Part shown: positions 25,837 to 35,382 of the stretch, piece by piece
Layout of the letters: every line of letters begins with the position of its first letter
How positions within the stretch are numbered: the first letter of the stretch is position 1
Source: G963667915 sp965197385
GTDB taxonomy: Bacteria > Acidobacteriota > Vicinamibacteria > Vicinamibacterales > UBA823
Assembly (NCBI GenBank): GCA_965197385.1
Contig: CBDANA010000005.1
Coordinates: forward strand, 186,001-250,000
Direction: 5' to 3'
Length of the DNA stretch: 64,000 nucleotides
Notes under the pieces: model-generated
What the model saw: the letters and a program-made list of their open reading frames with translations, nothing else
Databases searched by the model: none
What the model was told of the DNA's origin: nothing
Made by a program: the position numbers and the translations under genes

Positions 25837-28146
25837 ATGTTCGTCGTGATGATGCTCGTGTCGTTCGTGCTCGGCGCGACGGTCCCGATCGCCGAAGCCC
25901 AGACCGGGCAGGGCACCATTCGGGGATCGATTCGCGACGAAACCGGCGGGGTGGTGCCCGGGGTGATCGTGACGGCGACGAATCTAGGGACAGATCTCTC
26001 CAGCAGCGTCGTGAGCGATGAGGAGGGGCGCTTCGAGTTGCTTCAGCTGCCCGCCGGCGATTACCAGATCGACGCGCGCGCCCCGGGGTTCAGCACCCGG
26101 ACGGTGGCCGTGACGGTCGTTGCGGATGGGGCGCAGACGTTGGACCTGACGCTGGAGATCCTGCCGCTGGCCGAATCCGTGACGGTGACCCGGGCCCTGC
26201 AGGAGCGGAGCGCGGTGCCGGGCGCGGTCACCGTCATCGGAGGCGACGAGATCCAGTTCGCACAGCGTCAGGAGGCCCTGGCCGAAACGCTACGCGGCAT
26301 TCCGGGACTGTTCGCCGAGAATCGGCGGAACTTCAGCCTGGCGGGTGGCCTGCAGGCCACCGTCCGGGCGCCGATGGTCGGGTTCGGGATACGCGGCATC
26401 CAGGTGTTTCAGGACGGCATCCCGCTGACCACGGCGGACGGCACGACGCAACCGACGAACCTCGATCTCGGCTCCGCCGGACGGATGGAGGTCATCCGGG
26501 GGCCCAGCTCCGTGCTCTATGGCAACGCGGCCGGCGGCGTGATCAGTCTGTGGACGGAGTTCCCGCCGGCCAGGCGGTTCGAGATCCAGCCCGACATCCA
26601 GTTCGGCAGCTACGGATACGACAGGCAGCAGGTCAAGGTTCAGGGGACGTCGGGTCGAACGAGCTACCTGCTCAACGCCAACCGGATCCAGACCGATGGG
26701 TTCCGCCGGCACAGTGCCGGCGAGGTTCGTCGGGTCAACCTGGTCGTGCGGAGAGCCGTGTCTTCGAACACCGAGATACGCGGGATGCTCAATCTCTTCG
26801 ACCTGCCGTTTGGCGAGAGTGCCAGCACGCTCAACGAGGCGGACGCTCGAAACGACCCACAGAGCGTGCGGGGCCTGGCCTTCACCCAGGGGTGGGGCGA
26901 GTCGGCGACCCAGGGGCAGGGCGGCGTCACGCTCGAGCACGAGTTCGGCGGCGGACAGGTGTTCCGCGGCACTGGGTGGGCCGCATGGCGGAACCTCTAC
27001 AATCCCATTCCGTTCCGGATCATCGACCTCGGCCGAAATGCCGCCGGGTTCCGCTCGGAATTGGCGGGCGGGCGTCAAACTGGTGCGGTGCCGATCCGAT
27101 GGACCACCGGGTTCGACCTGTCGTATCAGCGGGACGACCGGGCCGAATTCGGCAACGGGGGGGTTCCTGCCGGCGGCGGATTATCCGAGCGCGGTAGCTT
27201 GGGGCTGGAGCAACTGGAGGAGGTGCTATCCCTCGCGCCGTTCGCGCAGGTGACGCTCACGTTGCACCCGCGCTGGCTGGCCACCGCGGGCGTCAGGTAC
27301 GACTACTACGATTTCAGCGCGACCGACAGATTCTTGACCGACGGCGATCAGTCCGGCGGACGGACGCTCGACGCCGTCAGCCCGATGGTGGGGTTGACCT
27401 TCGTGGCCTCCGACGAGCTGAACCTCTATACCAACGTGTCCACGGCCTACCAGACGCCGACGACCGTCGAGCTGTCGAACAAACCGACCGGGGAGGGGGG
27501 CTTCAACGAAGACCTCAACCCCGAGGATCTGCGGAGCTTCGAGGTCGGCGCCCGTGGCACGGCCGGGGAAGGGCGCGTGCGGTACGAGCTCGCCGCCTAT
27601 TTTTCTGGGTTGGACAATGCGTTCGTCGAGTTCCAGCGGCCCGACGAGCAGACGTTCTTCCGGAACGCGGCGGAATCGTCGCGCAACGGCCTCGAGGCGC
27701 GCGTCGACTGGACGCCCACGCCGCGCATGAGCACCTACCTCTCGTACACGTATCAGGACTTCGAGTTCGTCAGCTTTCAGACGGACGACAACGACTTTTC
27801 GGGGAACGTCGAGCCGGGCGCGCCGCCGCACCAGGTGTTCCTCGGCGGCAGCTACGAAACCGCCTTCGGCCTCCGCTCGATCGCGCAGTTTCGATGGGTG
27901 GATGTGTTTCCGGTCAATAACGCCAACACGGCCTCGAACTGGTCGTACACCGTCGTGGATCTCCGATTCGGCTGGGTTGGCGAGTGGAACGGTGTGGCGA
28001 TCCAGCCGTTCGTTGGCATCGACAATCTGTTCGACGAACGGTACAACGCCTCCGCGATCCCGAACTCGTTCGGGAACAGGTTCTTCGAGCCGGCCCCAGG
28101 CCGCGAGGTGTACGTGGGCTTCAGAATCGGGGGCGGACTGCAGTAG
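25837..28146 (+). CDS. TonB-dependent receptor with N-terminal CarboxypepD_reg-like domain
   Basis: Outer-membrane active-transport receptor. After the signal peptide (MFVVMMLVSFVLGATVPIAEAQ) comes a beta-sandwich domain (GQGTIRGSIRDETGGVVPGV; GRFELLQLPAGDYQIDARAP), then the plug (EALAETLRGIPGLF, FGIRGIQVFQDGIPLT, MEVIRGPSSVLYGNAAGGVI) and a 22-strand barrel ending with an aromatic C-terminal strand (REVYVGFRIGGGL). The strands NVSTAYQTPTTVELSNKPTG and LNPEDLRSFEVGARG resemble siderophore or metal receptors such as FecA/PfeA, but the ligand is unknown. An in-frame ATG at 25741 would add a non-signal N-terminus, so 25837 is preferred. Confidence 0.88.
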   Translation: MFVVMMLVSFVLGATVPIAEAQTGQGTIRGSIRDETGGVVPGVIVTATNLGTDLSSSVVSDEEGRFELLQLPAGDYQIDARAPGFSTRTVAVTVVADGAQTLDLTLEILPLAESVTVTRALQERSAVPGAVTVIGGDEIQFAQRQEALAETLRGIPGLFAENRRNFSLAGGLQATVRAPMVGFGIRGIQVFQDGIPLTTADGTTQPTNLDLGSAGRMEVIRGPSSVLYGNAAGGVISLWTEFPPARRFEIQPDIQFGSYGYDRQQVKVQGTSGRTSYLLNANRIQTDGFRRHSAGEVRRVNLVVRRAVSSNTEIRGMLNLFDLPFGESASTLNEADARNDPQSVRGLAFTQGWGESATQGQGGVTLEHEFGGGQVFRGTGWAAWRNLYNPIPFRIIDLGRNAAGFRSELAGGRQTGAVPIRWTTGFDLSYQRDDRAEFGNGGVPAGGGLSERGSLGLEQLEEVLSLAPFAQVTLTLHPRWLATAGVRYDYYDFSATDRFLTDGDQSGGRTLDAVSPMVGLTFVASDELNLYTNVSTAYQTPTTVELSNKPTGEGGFNEDLNPEDLRSFEVGARGTAGEGRVRYELAAYFSGLDNAFVEFQRPDEQTFFRNAAESSRNGLEARVDWTPTPRMSTYLSYTYQDFEFVSFQTDDNDFSGNVEPGAPPHQVFLGGSYETAFGLRSIAQFRWVDVFPVNNANTASNWSYTVVDLRFGWVGEWNGVAIQPFVGIDNLFDERYNASAIPNSFGNRFFEPAPGREVYVGFRIGGGLQ

Positions 28147-28213
28147 CCCAGCTCGTGGGCGTGCCGGGTCTGGCCGGTCATCAGCGCCCGCTGCTTGCTG
28201 ACTACGTCGCGCC

Positions 28214-28379
28214 CTGAGGACCCGGGTGGGGGTACGTGTGCCACCTCTGGGCGTCGAGGCGACCGCCCAGCGAAGCGCGAGGAGCGCGCATACCGGGAGT
28301 ATGTGAGCGAGGAGCAATGATGCTGGGCGGGATCCATCGGCGACCAGAATGGCACACGTATTCCCACCCGGGTCCTCAG
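28214..28379. mobile_element. Palindromic element with a different terminal repeat (166 bp)
   Basis: CTGAGGACCCGGGTGGG...TACGTGTGCCA at 28214-28243 is repeated in inverted form ending at 28379 (two mismatches over 30 bp). The core reads GCGCATACCGGGAGTATGTGAG and GGCGGGATCCATCGGCGACC, clearly related to the core of the TA-flanked family, but the terminal repeats are unrelated to CAGCCCGTGG. No TA duplication is seen. It sits just before the rhomboid gene. Confidence 0.65.
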
Positions 28380-28387
28380 TCATTCCC

Positions 28388-29218
28388 ATGCGCCAGACTC
28401 AAGGGTCGCTCGTCTGCTCCCGATGCGGAAAGCTCATCGGCATCAACGAGCCGACCTGTCCGTTCTGCGGCGCCTGGCGGCCCGGGCTCTACGGCTGGGC
28501 CCCCATCATCCAGCGGGTCGTTGGCCGGCATCTCGACCTGATCTCGCTCATCGTCACCACCTGCATCGCGCTCTACGTGGTCGCGCTCCTCCTGCAGCCA
28601 GAGGCGATCATGCAGCCGCGGGGCATGCTGTCGTTGCTGTCGCCCGGCACGCGCGCGCTGTACCAGCTGGGCATGACCGGCGGCATCGCGTGGCAACTCG
28701 GCTGGTGGTGGACGCTCTTCACCGCCATCTACTTGCACGGCGGTGTGCTGCACATCCTCTTCAACGTGATGTGGATCCGAAACCTCGGCCCCACGGTGAC
28801 CGACGTCTTCGGTCCAGGCCGCGCGTTCGTGCTGTTCAATGTGGCCGGGGCGTTCGGGTTTCTCGTGTCCAATGTGATGAGTCCGGCGCCGTCGATCGGC
28901 GCGTCGGGGAGTATCTTCGGCCTGCTGGCCGCGCTCATCGTCTACGGCCGCCGCCGCGGCAGCTCGATGATGTCGCAGCAGCTCTGGCAGTGGGCGATCG
29001 TGCTGTTCGTGTTCGGCTTTATCATGCCGGGCATCAACAACTGGGCGCACGCCGGCGGATTCGCTGGCGGCTGGGTCGGCGCCTACGCGATGGGCTTCAT
29101 CGACGAGCAGCGCGAGAGCACGTCGATGTTGATGCTGGCCCTCGCCTTCATCGCCATCACGGCGGTCGGCATCGTCCTCTCGTTCACGAAAGTCACCGGC
29201 ATCCTGCTCGGCGGCTGA
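28388..29218 (+). CDS. Rhomboid-family intramembrane serine protease with N-terminal zinc ribbon
   Basis: Cleaves transmembrane proteins within the inner membrane. The 276-residue protein has a cytosolic double CxxC ribbon (CSRCGKLIG...CPFCGAW) followed by seven hydrophobic segments. The catalytic Ser is S173 in APSIGASGSIFGLLAAL and the His H221 in NNWAHAGGFAGGWVGAY; the L1/helix-2 region has WWTLFTAIYLHGGVLHILFN with the conserved HGGxxHxxFN. ATG 28388 is chosen because it lies just outside the palindromic element; an upstream ATG (28349) is inside the element. Substrates are unknown. Confidence 0.92.
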   Translation: MRQTQGSLVCSRCGKLIGINEPTCPFCGAWRPGLYGWAPIIQRVVGRHLDLISLIVTTCIALYVVALLLQPEAIMQPRGMLSLLSPGTRALYQLGMTGGIAWQLGWWWTLFTAIYLHGGVLHILFNVMWIRNLGPTVTDVFGPGRAFVLFNVAGAFGFLVSNVMSPAPSIGASGSIFGLLAALIVYGRRRGSSMMSQQLWQWAIVLFVFGFIMPGINNWAHAGGFAGGWVGAYAMGFIDEQRESTSMLMLALAFIAITAVGIVLSFTKVTGILLGG

Positions 29219-29280
29219 GCCCACAGGTATCTCGTCACCGTGGGGGAAGGGCCGGGGACAGGACCCGCGGCGCTCTACCG

Positions 29281-29308
29281 CCGAGAGCCGAGAGCCGAAT
29301 GCCGAGAG
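29281..29308. repeat. REP-like arm (CTCTCGGC family), copy 2
   Basis: CCGAGAGCCGAGAGCCGAAT followed by GCCGAGAG is the complement of the arm seen at 22383 and 54048. Only one arm is present here. It lies in the 3' intergenic space between rhomboid and pcnB. Confidence 0.5.
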
Positions 29309-29360
29309 ACCAGAAAGCCGGCGACCGGCCGATGGATACTCGTGTGATTTCTTGACGCAT

Positions 29361-29390
29361 GTGCCAGGCTGGACTTTCATCACGGGCTGC
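29361..29390. mobile_element. Single end of the palindromic element
   Basis: GTGCCAGGCTGGACTTTCAT followed by CACGGGCTGC matches the outer 30 bp of copy 1 in reverse and is followed by TA (29391-29392), which is also the TA of the pcnB stop codon. The rest of the element is absent. Confidence 0.65.
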
Positions 29391-30640
29391 TAGTCCCGGG
29401 CCGATTGCGGCTTGCGCCGGCGCCACCGCCGCCGTCTCGGCCGGCGCCGGTCCTGCGGTGGACGCTCGCCGAGGTGCGTCACGTAGTCGCGCCAGCGTTC
29501 GAGGGGGACCGGCTGGTGCCCGTGAATCTCCATCCAGGTCAACGCCTCGTCGAAGGCGCTGCGACGCGTCAGCCCGTGCTTGGCGCGCTCGGGCAGCTTC
29601 GGATCGAGCAGGCGCTGTTGCAGGCTGACGATCTGCCGGAGGCTCTCCACCTGACCGCGGGCGATCGGCAGGTTGCCCAGGGTTGGCGGCTCGCCCTGAC
29701 GCTGGGGCAGCAGGCCGGTCGGCACCACGATCGAGCCCAGGAGGATGGGATTCGTCAGCGTGGGTGGGGCGGAGTCGAAGCGGGCGCGGTAGGCGTCGAG
29801 CGCGCGCAGTGACTGCCAGAGCGCTTCGGAGCGATGCCGGTGCAGCTCCGGGCTGATCTGCGCGAGCAGGCGGAGGTCACCGAGACCGCGGAACGTGCGC
29901 TCGGCGGCGCCGCTCCGGAGAATCTTGTAGAGCTCCTCGAGCATCCTCGGCGGCGCGGCCTTGCTGATTTCGGCGCGACGCTTGCCGATCGCGTCCAAAA
30001 TCGGTTGTTCGATTTTGAAATCTAGCCGGGCGGCCAGCGCCACAGCGCGCAGCATCCGGACCGGATCTTCTACGAACCGGACGTCCGGCTCGCCGATGCA
30101 CCGGATCAACCCCGCTTCGAGGTCCTTCAGACCGCCCATGTAGTCGATGATCGAGAAGGTCGCGATGTCGTAGAACAGCGCGTTGACCGTGAAGTCGCGC
30201 CGGAACGCGTCTTCCTCCGGCGTGCCGAACGTGTTGTCGCGGTGGATGACGTGGCTGGCCGGCGCGTGACGGCGCGCGTCGGCAGCCCGGTCGTCATGCG
30301 CCGGCGGATCCGGGTCGCGCTCGGAACCCGGCGTCACCAGGCGCCGGAAGGTCGCCACCTCGATCGTCTTCGGCCCGAACTTCACGTGCGCGAGCCGAAA
30401 GCGGCGCCCGATGATCCAGCAGTTCCGGAACAGCCGTTTGACCTGGTTCGGATGGGCGGAGGTGCCGATGTCGAAGTCCTTGGGGCGCCGGCCGATGAGT
30501 AGGTCGCGCACGCTGCCGCCGACGAGATAGGCGACGTGGTCGAACTTGTGCAGGCGGTAGAGTACCTTGAGCGCGTCCGGATCGACGTGACTCCTGGACA
30601 GCGAGTGCTCGGCGCGCGCGATGACGACCGGTTCGACCAT
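29390..30640 (-). CDS. pcnB: Poly(A) polymerase I / CCA-adding-type nucleotidyltransferase
   Basis: Adds 3' poly(A) tails to RNA, promoting decay. The 416-residue protein has the class II nucleotidyltransferase head: VAYLVGGSVRDLLIG (residues 38-50), RRPKDFDIGTSAHP with the metal-binding Asp pair at 56 and 58, RFRLAHVKFGPKTIEVATFR, RRDFTVNALFYDI and VRFVEDPVRMLRAVALAARL. The body and a very basic tail (RRRRWRRRKPQ), typical of PcnB rather than CCA transferase, follow. The TAG stop is formed at the TA beside an element end. It is in tandem with polA. Confidence 0.9.
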   Translation of the reverse strand: MVEPVVIARAEHSLSRSHVDPDALKVLYRLHKFDHVAYLVGGSVRDLLIGRRPKDFDIGTSAHPNQVKRLFRNCWIIGRRFRLAHVKFGPKTIEVATFRRLVTPGSERDPDPPAHDDRAADARRHAPASHVIHRDNTFGTPEEDAFRRDFTVNALFYDIATFSIIDYMGGLKDLEAGLIRCIGEPDVRFVEDPVRMLRAVALAARLDFKIEQPILDAIGKRRAEISKAAPPRMLEELYKILRSGAAERTFRGLGDLRLLAQISPELHRHRSEALWQSLRALDAYRARFDSAPPTLTNPILLGSIVVPTGLLPQRQGEPPTLGNLPIARGQVESLRQIVSLQQRLLDPKLPERAKHGLTRRSAFDEALTWMEIHGHQPVPLERWRDYVTHLGERPPQDRRRPRRRRWRRRKPQSARD

Positions 30641-30662
30641 CGAGTTCGATGATAGCAGGACG

Positions 30663-33350
30663 CTACGCTTTGGCGTCCTTCCAGGTGGGTCCCACGCCGA
30701 CGTCGACCGTCAGTGGCACCGCCAGGTCGGCGGCCTGCTCCATGCCATGTCGCACCACGGTGCTCAACTCGTCGGCTGACCGCTCACGCACCTCGAAGAG
30801 CAGCTCGTCGTGGACCGTCAGGATCATCCGCGCATCGTCGCGAGCGGCCAGGGTGCGGTGCAGCGCGATCATGGCCCGCTTCAGGATGTCGGCGGCGGTG
30901 CCCTGAATGGGCATGTTGACGGTGGCCCGCTCGGCCGCCGCGCGGATCTGTCCGTTGCGGCTCTTGAGCTCGGGGACCAGTCGGCGCCGGCCGAACATCG
31001 TCGTGACGACACCGCTCTCCCGCGCGGCGTCGATCGTCTGGTCGATGTAGGTGCGCACCGCAGGGAAGCCGCTGAAGTACGCGTCGATGAACTCCTGCGC
31101 CACCGGCTGCGGCACGCCGATGTCTTTGGCCAGCGTGAACGCCGTCTTGCCGTAGAGCAGCGCGTAATTGACGATCTTCGCTCGACGCCTGAGCTCGTGC
31201 GGATCGAGACCACTGTCGGCGCCGAAGACCTTGAGCGCCGTCTGGTCGTGAATGTCGTCGCCGCGGCGAAACGCCTTCCGCAGCGCCGCGTCGCCAGACA
31301 GGTGGGCCAGCACACGCAGCTCGATCTGCGAGTAGTCGGCTGAGATCAACACGTATCCCGGCTCGGCCACGAACCCGCCGCGAATCTGGCGCCCGATCTC
31401 TGTCCGGATCGGAATGTTCTGCAGGTTCGGATCGCTACTGCTGAGCCGTCCGGTCGCTGCGACCGCCTGGTTGAACGACGTATGGACCCGGCCGGTGTCC
31501 GGGTGCACCAACTGCGGCAGCGCGTCGACATAGGTACCCTTGAGCTTCTGCAGTGAGCGCCAGTCCAGCACGAGTTGCGGCATCTTGTGACTCAGGGCCA
31601 GCTCTTCCAGGACCTCGACCGCGGTCGACGCCGCCTTGGTCTTGCCCGTGCGCTTCAGCGTGGGGAGCTCGAGCTTTTCGAAGAGCACCTCCGCGAGCTG
31701 CTTCGGTGAATTGATGTTGAACGGCTCGCCCGCCAGCTCGTAGATGCGGTCGCGGTACACGGTGAGCTCCGCCTCGAGATGCGCCGACTGCGTGGCGAGC
31801 GCCGATGTGTCGATCCGTACCCCGGCCCGCTCGATCTCCATGAGCACCGGGATGAGCGGAAGCTCCAGCTCGTGGTACACAGCGGTCAGGGCCTCGCGGT
31901 GCAGGGCGGCGTCGAACCGTTCCATGATCTGGAGCGTCAGATCGGCCCGCTCAGCGGCGAGCGGCATCGCCGCGTCGACCGGCAATTCGCTGAACGGGAG
32001 CGCCTTGGCCCCCTTGCCGCGGACCGATTCCTCCACGATCGCCTTGTAGCCCACCTCGGCGAGCGCCGCGTCCTCCAGCCGATGCGCCGACTTGGTGGCG
32101 TCGAGCACGTAGCTGGCAAGCATCGTGTCGTTGGCGAGGCCGTCGAGCGCGATGCCGTGCCGCCGCAGCACGATCGCGGCCCCCTTGAGGTCGTGGCCGA
32201 TCTTCTGGACTGCGGGATCCTCCAGGATCGACCGCAGCGCCTCCAGCGCCTCGGTCCGACTGAACCCGGCCGGCGCATCGAGCGACGTATGCGCGAGCGG
32301 CACGTAGCGCGCCGTGTGCGGGGCGACCGACAGCGCGATGCCGACGAGCGATGCAGGCATGGCGGTCGGGCCATCGGTCAGGAGGTACAGCGCGACCCGG
32401 CCGGCCTGCCGTGCCGCGCCCGCCAGCCGCTCGAGATCCTCCGTCGTCTGGACGACCTGGTAGTCGGCCTGCGTCGTTTCGGCGGTCGGTGCGTAGTTGA
32501 CGAGTAACGTGCGGAAATCGAGCTCGGAGAACAACGCGAAGCAGCGCTCGGGCGTCGGCCCGGCAAACCTGATGCGATCGAGGTTGAGCTCGATCGGGAC
32601 GTCGGTGTGGATGCGCACGAGCTCGCGGCTCTGACGGGCCGCGTCGGCGTGCTCGATGAGTGCGGTGCGGTAGCTCCGCTTCGTCAGTTGGTCGGCGTGG
32701 GCGAGCAGGGCGTCCAGCGTCTCGTGCTCGCCGATGAGCGCGCGCGCCCCTTTCCCGCCGATGCCGGGGACGCCCTTTACGTTGTCCACGGCGTCGCCCA
32801 TGAGCGCCAGCACGTCCACCACCTGGTCGGGCCGCACGCCGAACTTCTGCTTCACGCCGTCGGCGTCGTACCACGCGCCGTCGTCCTTCGGGTTGTAGAC
32901 CCTCACCCCGTCGCCGACGAGTTGGAAGAAGTCCTTGTCACCAGTGACGATCTCAACGTCGATCTCGTCGGCCCGGGCGCGGCGGGTCAGCGTGCCGATG
33001 ACGTCGTCCGCCTCGTAGCCCCGCACGGTCAACACGGGCACGCCCAGCGCTTCACACGCCTCGTGAACCCAGGGAATCTGTTCGACCAGATCGTCCGGCA
33101 TCGGTGCCCGGTTGGCCTTGTAGTCGGCGTCGAGCTCCTCGCGAAACGTCGGACCGCTGACGTCGAACGCGGCGGCGGTGTACTCCGGCGACTGCTCGTC
33201 CAGCAGCTTGCGCAACATCGTGACGAAGCCGTACACGGCGTTCGTGGACTTGCCGTCGGGGCCGGTCAGGCCGCGAATGGCGTGATACGCGCGGTACATC
33301 TGCGAGCTGCCGTCGATCAACAGCAAGCGCCGTCGCGTTGGTTCGCGCAT
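30663..33350 (-). CDS. polA: DNA polymerase I
   Basis: Repair and Okazaki-fragment-processing polymerase, 895 residues. The N-terminal 5'-3' exonuclease is present (LLLIDGSSQMYRAYHAI, YKANRAPMPDDL, GYEADDVIGTL, IVTGDKDFFQLV, GIGGKGARALI). The middle DEDDh domain lacks the first catalytic D-x-E (here VALYLLTDGPTAMP), so 3'-5' proofreading is probably lost. The polymerase domain is complete: motif A SADYSQIELR near residue 670, the O-helix RRRAKIVNYALLYG, and motif C TVHDELLFEV near 846. ATG 33350 is favoured over upstream ATGs because MREPTRRRLLLIDG matches the family start. Confidence 0.95.
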   Translation of the reverse strand: MREPTRRRLLLIDGSSQMYRAYHAIRGLTGPDGKSTNAVYGFVTMLRKLLDEQSPEYTAAAFDVSGPTFREELDADYKANRAPMPDDLVEQIPWVHEACEALGVPVLTVRGYEADDVIGTLTRRARADEIDVEIVTGDKDFFQLVGDGVRVYNPKDDGAWYDADGVKQKFGVRPDQVVDVLALMGDAVDNVKGVPGIGGKGARALIGEHETLDALLAHADQLTKRSYRTALIEHADAARQSRELVRIHTDVPIELNLDRIRFAGPTPERCFALFSELDFRTLLVNYAPTAETTQADYQVVQTTEDLERLAGAARQAGRVALYLLTDGPTAMPASLVGIALSVAPHTARYVPLAHTSLDAPAGFSRTEALEALRSILEDPAVQKIGHDLKGAAIVLRRHGIALDGLANDTMLASYVLDATKSAHRLEDAALAEVGYKAIVEESVRGKGAKALPFSELPVDAAMPLAAERADLTLQIMERFDAALHREALTAVYHELELPLIPVLMEIERAGVRIDTSALATQSAHLEAELTVYRDRIYELAGEPFNINSPKQLAEVLFEKLELPTLKRTGKTKAASTAVEVLEELALSHKMPQLVLDWRSLQKLKGTYVDALPQLVHPDTGRVHTSFNQAVAATGRLSSSDPNLQNIPIRTEIGRQIRGGFVAEPGYVLISADYSQIELRVLAHLSGDAALRKAFRRGDDIHDQTALKVFGADSGLDPHELRRRAKIVNYALLYGKTAFTLAKDIGVPQPVAQEFIDAYFSGFPAVRTYIDQTIDAARESGVVTTMFGRRRLVPELKSRNGQIRAAAERATVNMPIQGTAADILKRAMIALHRTLAARDDARMILTVHDELLFEVRERSADELSTVVRHGMEQAADLAVPLTVDVGVGPTWKDAKA

Positions 33351-33452
33351 CGGGTATCGGCTCGAGTACATGCGGACGACTGAGGGGCCGTCGCGGGCGG
33401 GTCGAGGCTCCGAGTATACCACCCGCCCGTGGGACGAGGCCGCGGGGGCTCA

Positions 33453-33637
33453 GCAGCCCGTGGTGAAAGTCCCGCTGCATTCGACCGTCGATGCATCCCG
33501 CCATGGGCAGCGCTGGGCGTTGTCCACGATGGGTCGAATACTCCCTTGTATTCTCCCTCCTCATGCCTTCCTCGGGCCGATCGCGGCCTTGGTTCAGCGG
33601 GGTCTCGGTGCCACGCCAGTCTTTCACCACGGGTTGC
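33453..33637. mobile_element. Palindromic MITE-like element, copy 2 (185 bp, reverse)
   Basis: Opposite orientation to copy 1. Ends GCAGCCCGTGGTGAAAGTCC (33453) and a slightly diverged ACTGGCGTGG/GACTTTCACC arm ending GGGTTGC at 33637. TA follows at 33638-33639; the left flank is CA rather than TA. The core holds GCGCTGGGCGTTGTCCACGA as in copies 1 and 39540. The TA at the right end is part of the TAG stop of the minus-strand gene that ends at 33637. Confidence 0.82.
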
Positions 33638-35382
33638 TAGCGCGACGGCACGTCGATGTGCAGGTCGAGCGTGTTCAGCTCGCCGTCACGGACAGAGACC
33701 CGCACCGCGTCCCGGCTGAGCTGACCGAGGAAGGTTGGGTCGTACCAGGATCCCTGCTCGATTCTATCGACCGCGACGACGTAGTGGTCGCCGGGCGGCA
33801 GCCCGCGCGCCTGATACCGGCCGTTCTGGTCGGGCCGGCCAACGGCGATCTGTCGCGACTGCGGCCGCCACAGCGCCGTGTCGGTCGAGAACGCGACGAC
33901 GGTGAACTCCGGGAGCGGCCGAGCGCTCCCATCCGAGACCAGGCCCGACAGCTCGGACACCTGATCGGTCAGCACGACGATCACCGCCTCGACCTCTGAT
34001 CTGGCGATGAATTCGAGCGGCACGTCGGTGACGTCCTGACCGTTCACGTAGACTGCTTTCAAGATCCAGGGATCCGGAGCGTCCACCTGAAAGAGCTGCG
34101 CGCCGATCGGCACGTTGGTCAGCTCGAACGTGCCGTCGGGCTCGACGCCGGCCCTGGTATCGCCGCCGAACGGCAGGGCCCGCAGCGCTCGTGTCGAGAC
34201 GCGCACGCGTGACAGGTCGTTGTCCGGCGGCAGGGTACTCGACTCGAACACCACCGTGCCGGTCACCGTGGCACCTGCTGCCAGCATCATTATCAGCCCG
34301 CCGATCTCCTGGCCGTCGACGGTGATCGATTGCATCGCGAACAGTGGGTTGGCGACCCGGCGGCCGCCTGAGCGGGCGACCACCAGGTAGCGTCCCGGCG
34401 GAACGTTGCGGACGGTGAACGCGCCGTCGGTCTGGGTCTGGGCGTTGAGCAGGGTGCCGCCGACCGCCTGGCCCGCCCCGTCCGGGACCAGCGAGACGGC
34501 CGCGCGTGACATCGGAGCGCCAGACGGTGACAGCACGACGCCGGCCACGCGCACTGTCGGCACGAGCATGACGCCGAAGCTGATGCCGGTCGTCTCCTCG
34601 GAGACGCCGAGCACGAGCGGCACGGCCTGGGCGCCGGTCGTGACGCCGGGGTAATAGGTGGGCGCGTAGCCCATGTCCTGTTCGACCAGCTGGGTGCCGC
34701 GCCCGAAGCCGCGGCGGAAACCGCGGCCGCTGTCGATGAATCGCGCGACGGCGCTGACGTAGTAGGTGCCCGGCGCGAGGCCGTAGACGCGGTACTGGCC
34801 ACGATCGTCGCTCGTGTCAGTGCCGACGATCGTCAGTCGGCGCTCGCCCTGCCGGTACTCGTGGCGCATGGCGCGCACCGAAACGCCGGCCAGCGGCTCG
34901 CCGACCTCGTCGACGACCTGGCCGGTGATCACGCTCCCGCGCGGCAGGGCGAGGTCGACCTTTTTCAACGTTTCGCCGTCGGCGATCTCCAGCGGGGTGC
35001 CCGACTCCAGCACGCGGCGCTGACCGTAGGAAACGGACACGAAGTCGGTCTCTGAAGCGGTGATCGTGTAGCGTCCGGCCGGCAGCCCGTTGAGCTGGTA
35101 CCGCCCGTCGGCGTCGGTCACCGTTGCCCGCCCGCCCCGCAGCGTGCCAGAGCTGGCGCGCAGGTAGGCGTGCCGGACCGGCTGCCCCGTATCGGCCGCC
35201 ACGACGCTGCCGGTGATACTGGCTGTGCCGGCTGGCTCTGCCGCCGGTGGGCCCAGGTCCCGCGCGGGCCGCCCGCCACCCGGCCGCTGCGGCTGCGCCA
35301 CCACCGCGCCCGCGACCGCCAGGCCCAGCACGCCCAGCAGCACCAGCCGGGTGGCGGACGCGCCGTGGGGAAGTCTCGGCAT
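33637..35382 (-). CDS. Exported carboxypeptidase-regulatory-like (CnaB-like) repeat protein
   Basis: A 581-residue exported protein: signal peptide LVLLGVLGLAVAGAVVAQ, a Pro/Gly-rich linker, then at least five beta-sandwich modules of the CarboxypepD_reg type. These are marked by repeated GRYxLxGLPAGRYxI patterns (GRYQLNGLPAGRYTITASET; GQYRVYGLAPGTYYVSAVAR; GAFTVRNVPPGRYLVVARSG; GTFELTNVPIGAQLFQV; GRYQARGLPPGDHYVVAVDR). No peptidase catalytic residues are seen, so an adhesion, scaffold or carbohydrate-binding role is more likely. Such proteins are abundant in Acidobacteriota. Start ATG 35382 leads directly into the signal peptide. The stop overlaps an element TA. Confidence 0.85.
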   Translation of the reverse strand: MPRLPHGASATRLVLLGVLGLAVAGAVVAQPQRPGGGRPARDLGPPAAEPAGTASITGSVVAADTGQPVRHAYLRASSGTLRGGRATVTDADGRYQLNGLPAGRYTITASETDFVSVSYGQRRVLESGTPLEIADGETLKKVDLALPRGSVITGQVVDEVGEPLAGVSVRAMRHEYRQGERRLTIVGTDTSDDRGQYRVYGLAPGTYYVSAVARFIDSGRGFRRGFGRGTQLVEQDMGYAPTYYPGVTTGAQAVPLVLGVSEETTGISFGVMLVPTVRVAGVVLSPSGAPMSRAAVSLVPDGAGQAVGGTLLNAQTQTDGAFTVRNVPPGRYLVVARSGGRRVANPLFAMQSITVDGQEIGGLIMMLAAGATVTGTVVFESSTLPPDNDLSRVRVSTRALRALPFGGDTRAGVEPDGTFELTNVPIGAQLFQVDAPDPWILKAVYVNGQDVTDVPLEFIARSEVEAVIVVLTDQVSELSGLVSDGSARPLPEFTVVAFSTDTALWRPQSRQIAVGRPDQNGRYQARGLPPGDHYVVAVDRIEQGSWYDPTFLGQLSRDAVRVSVRDGELNTLDLHIDVPSR

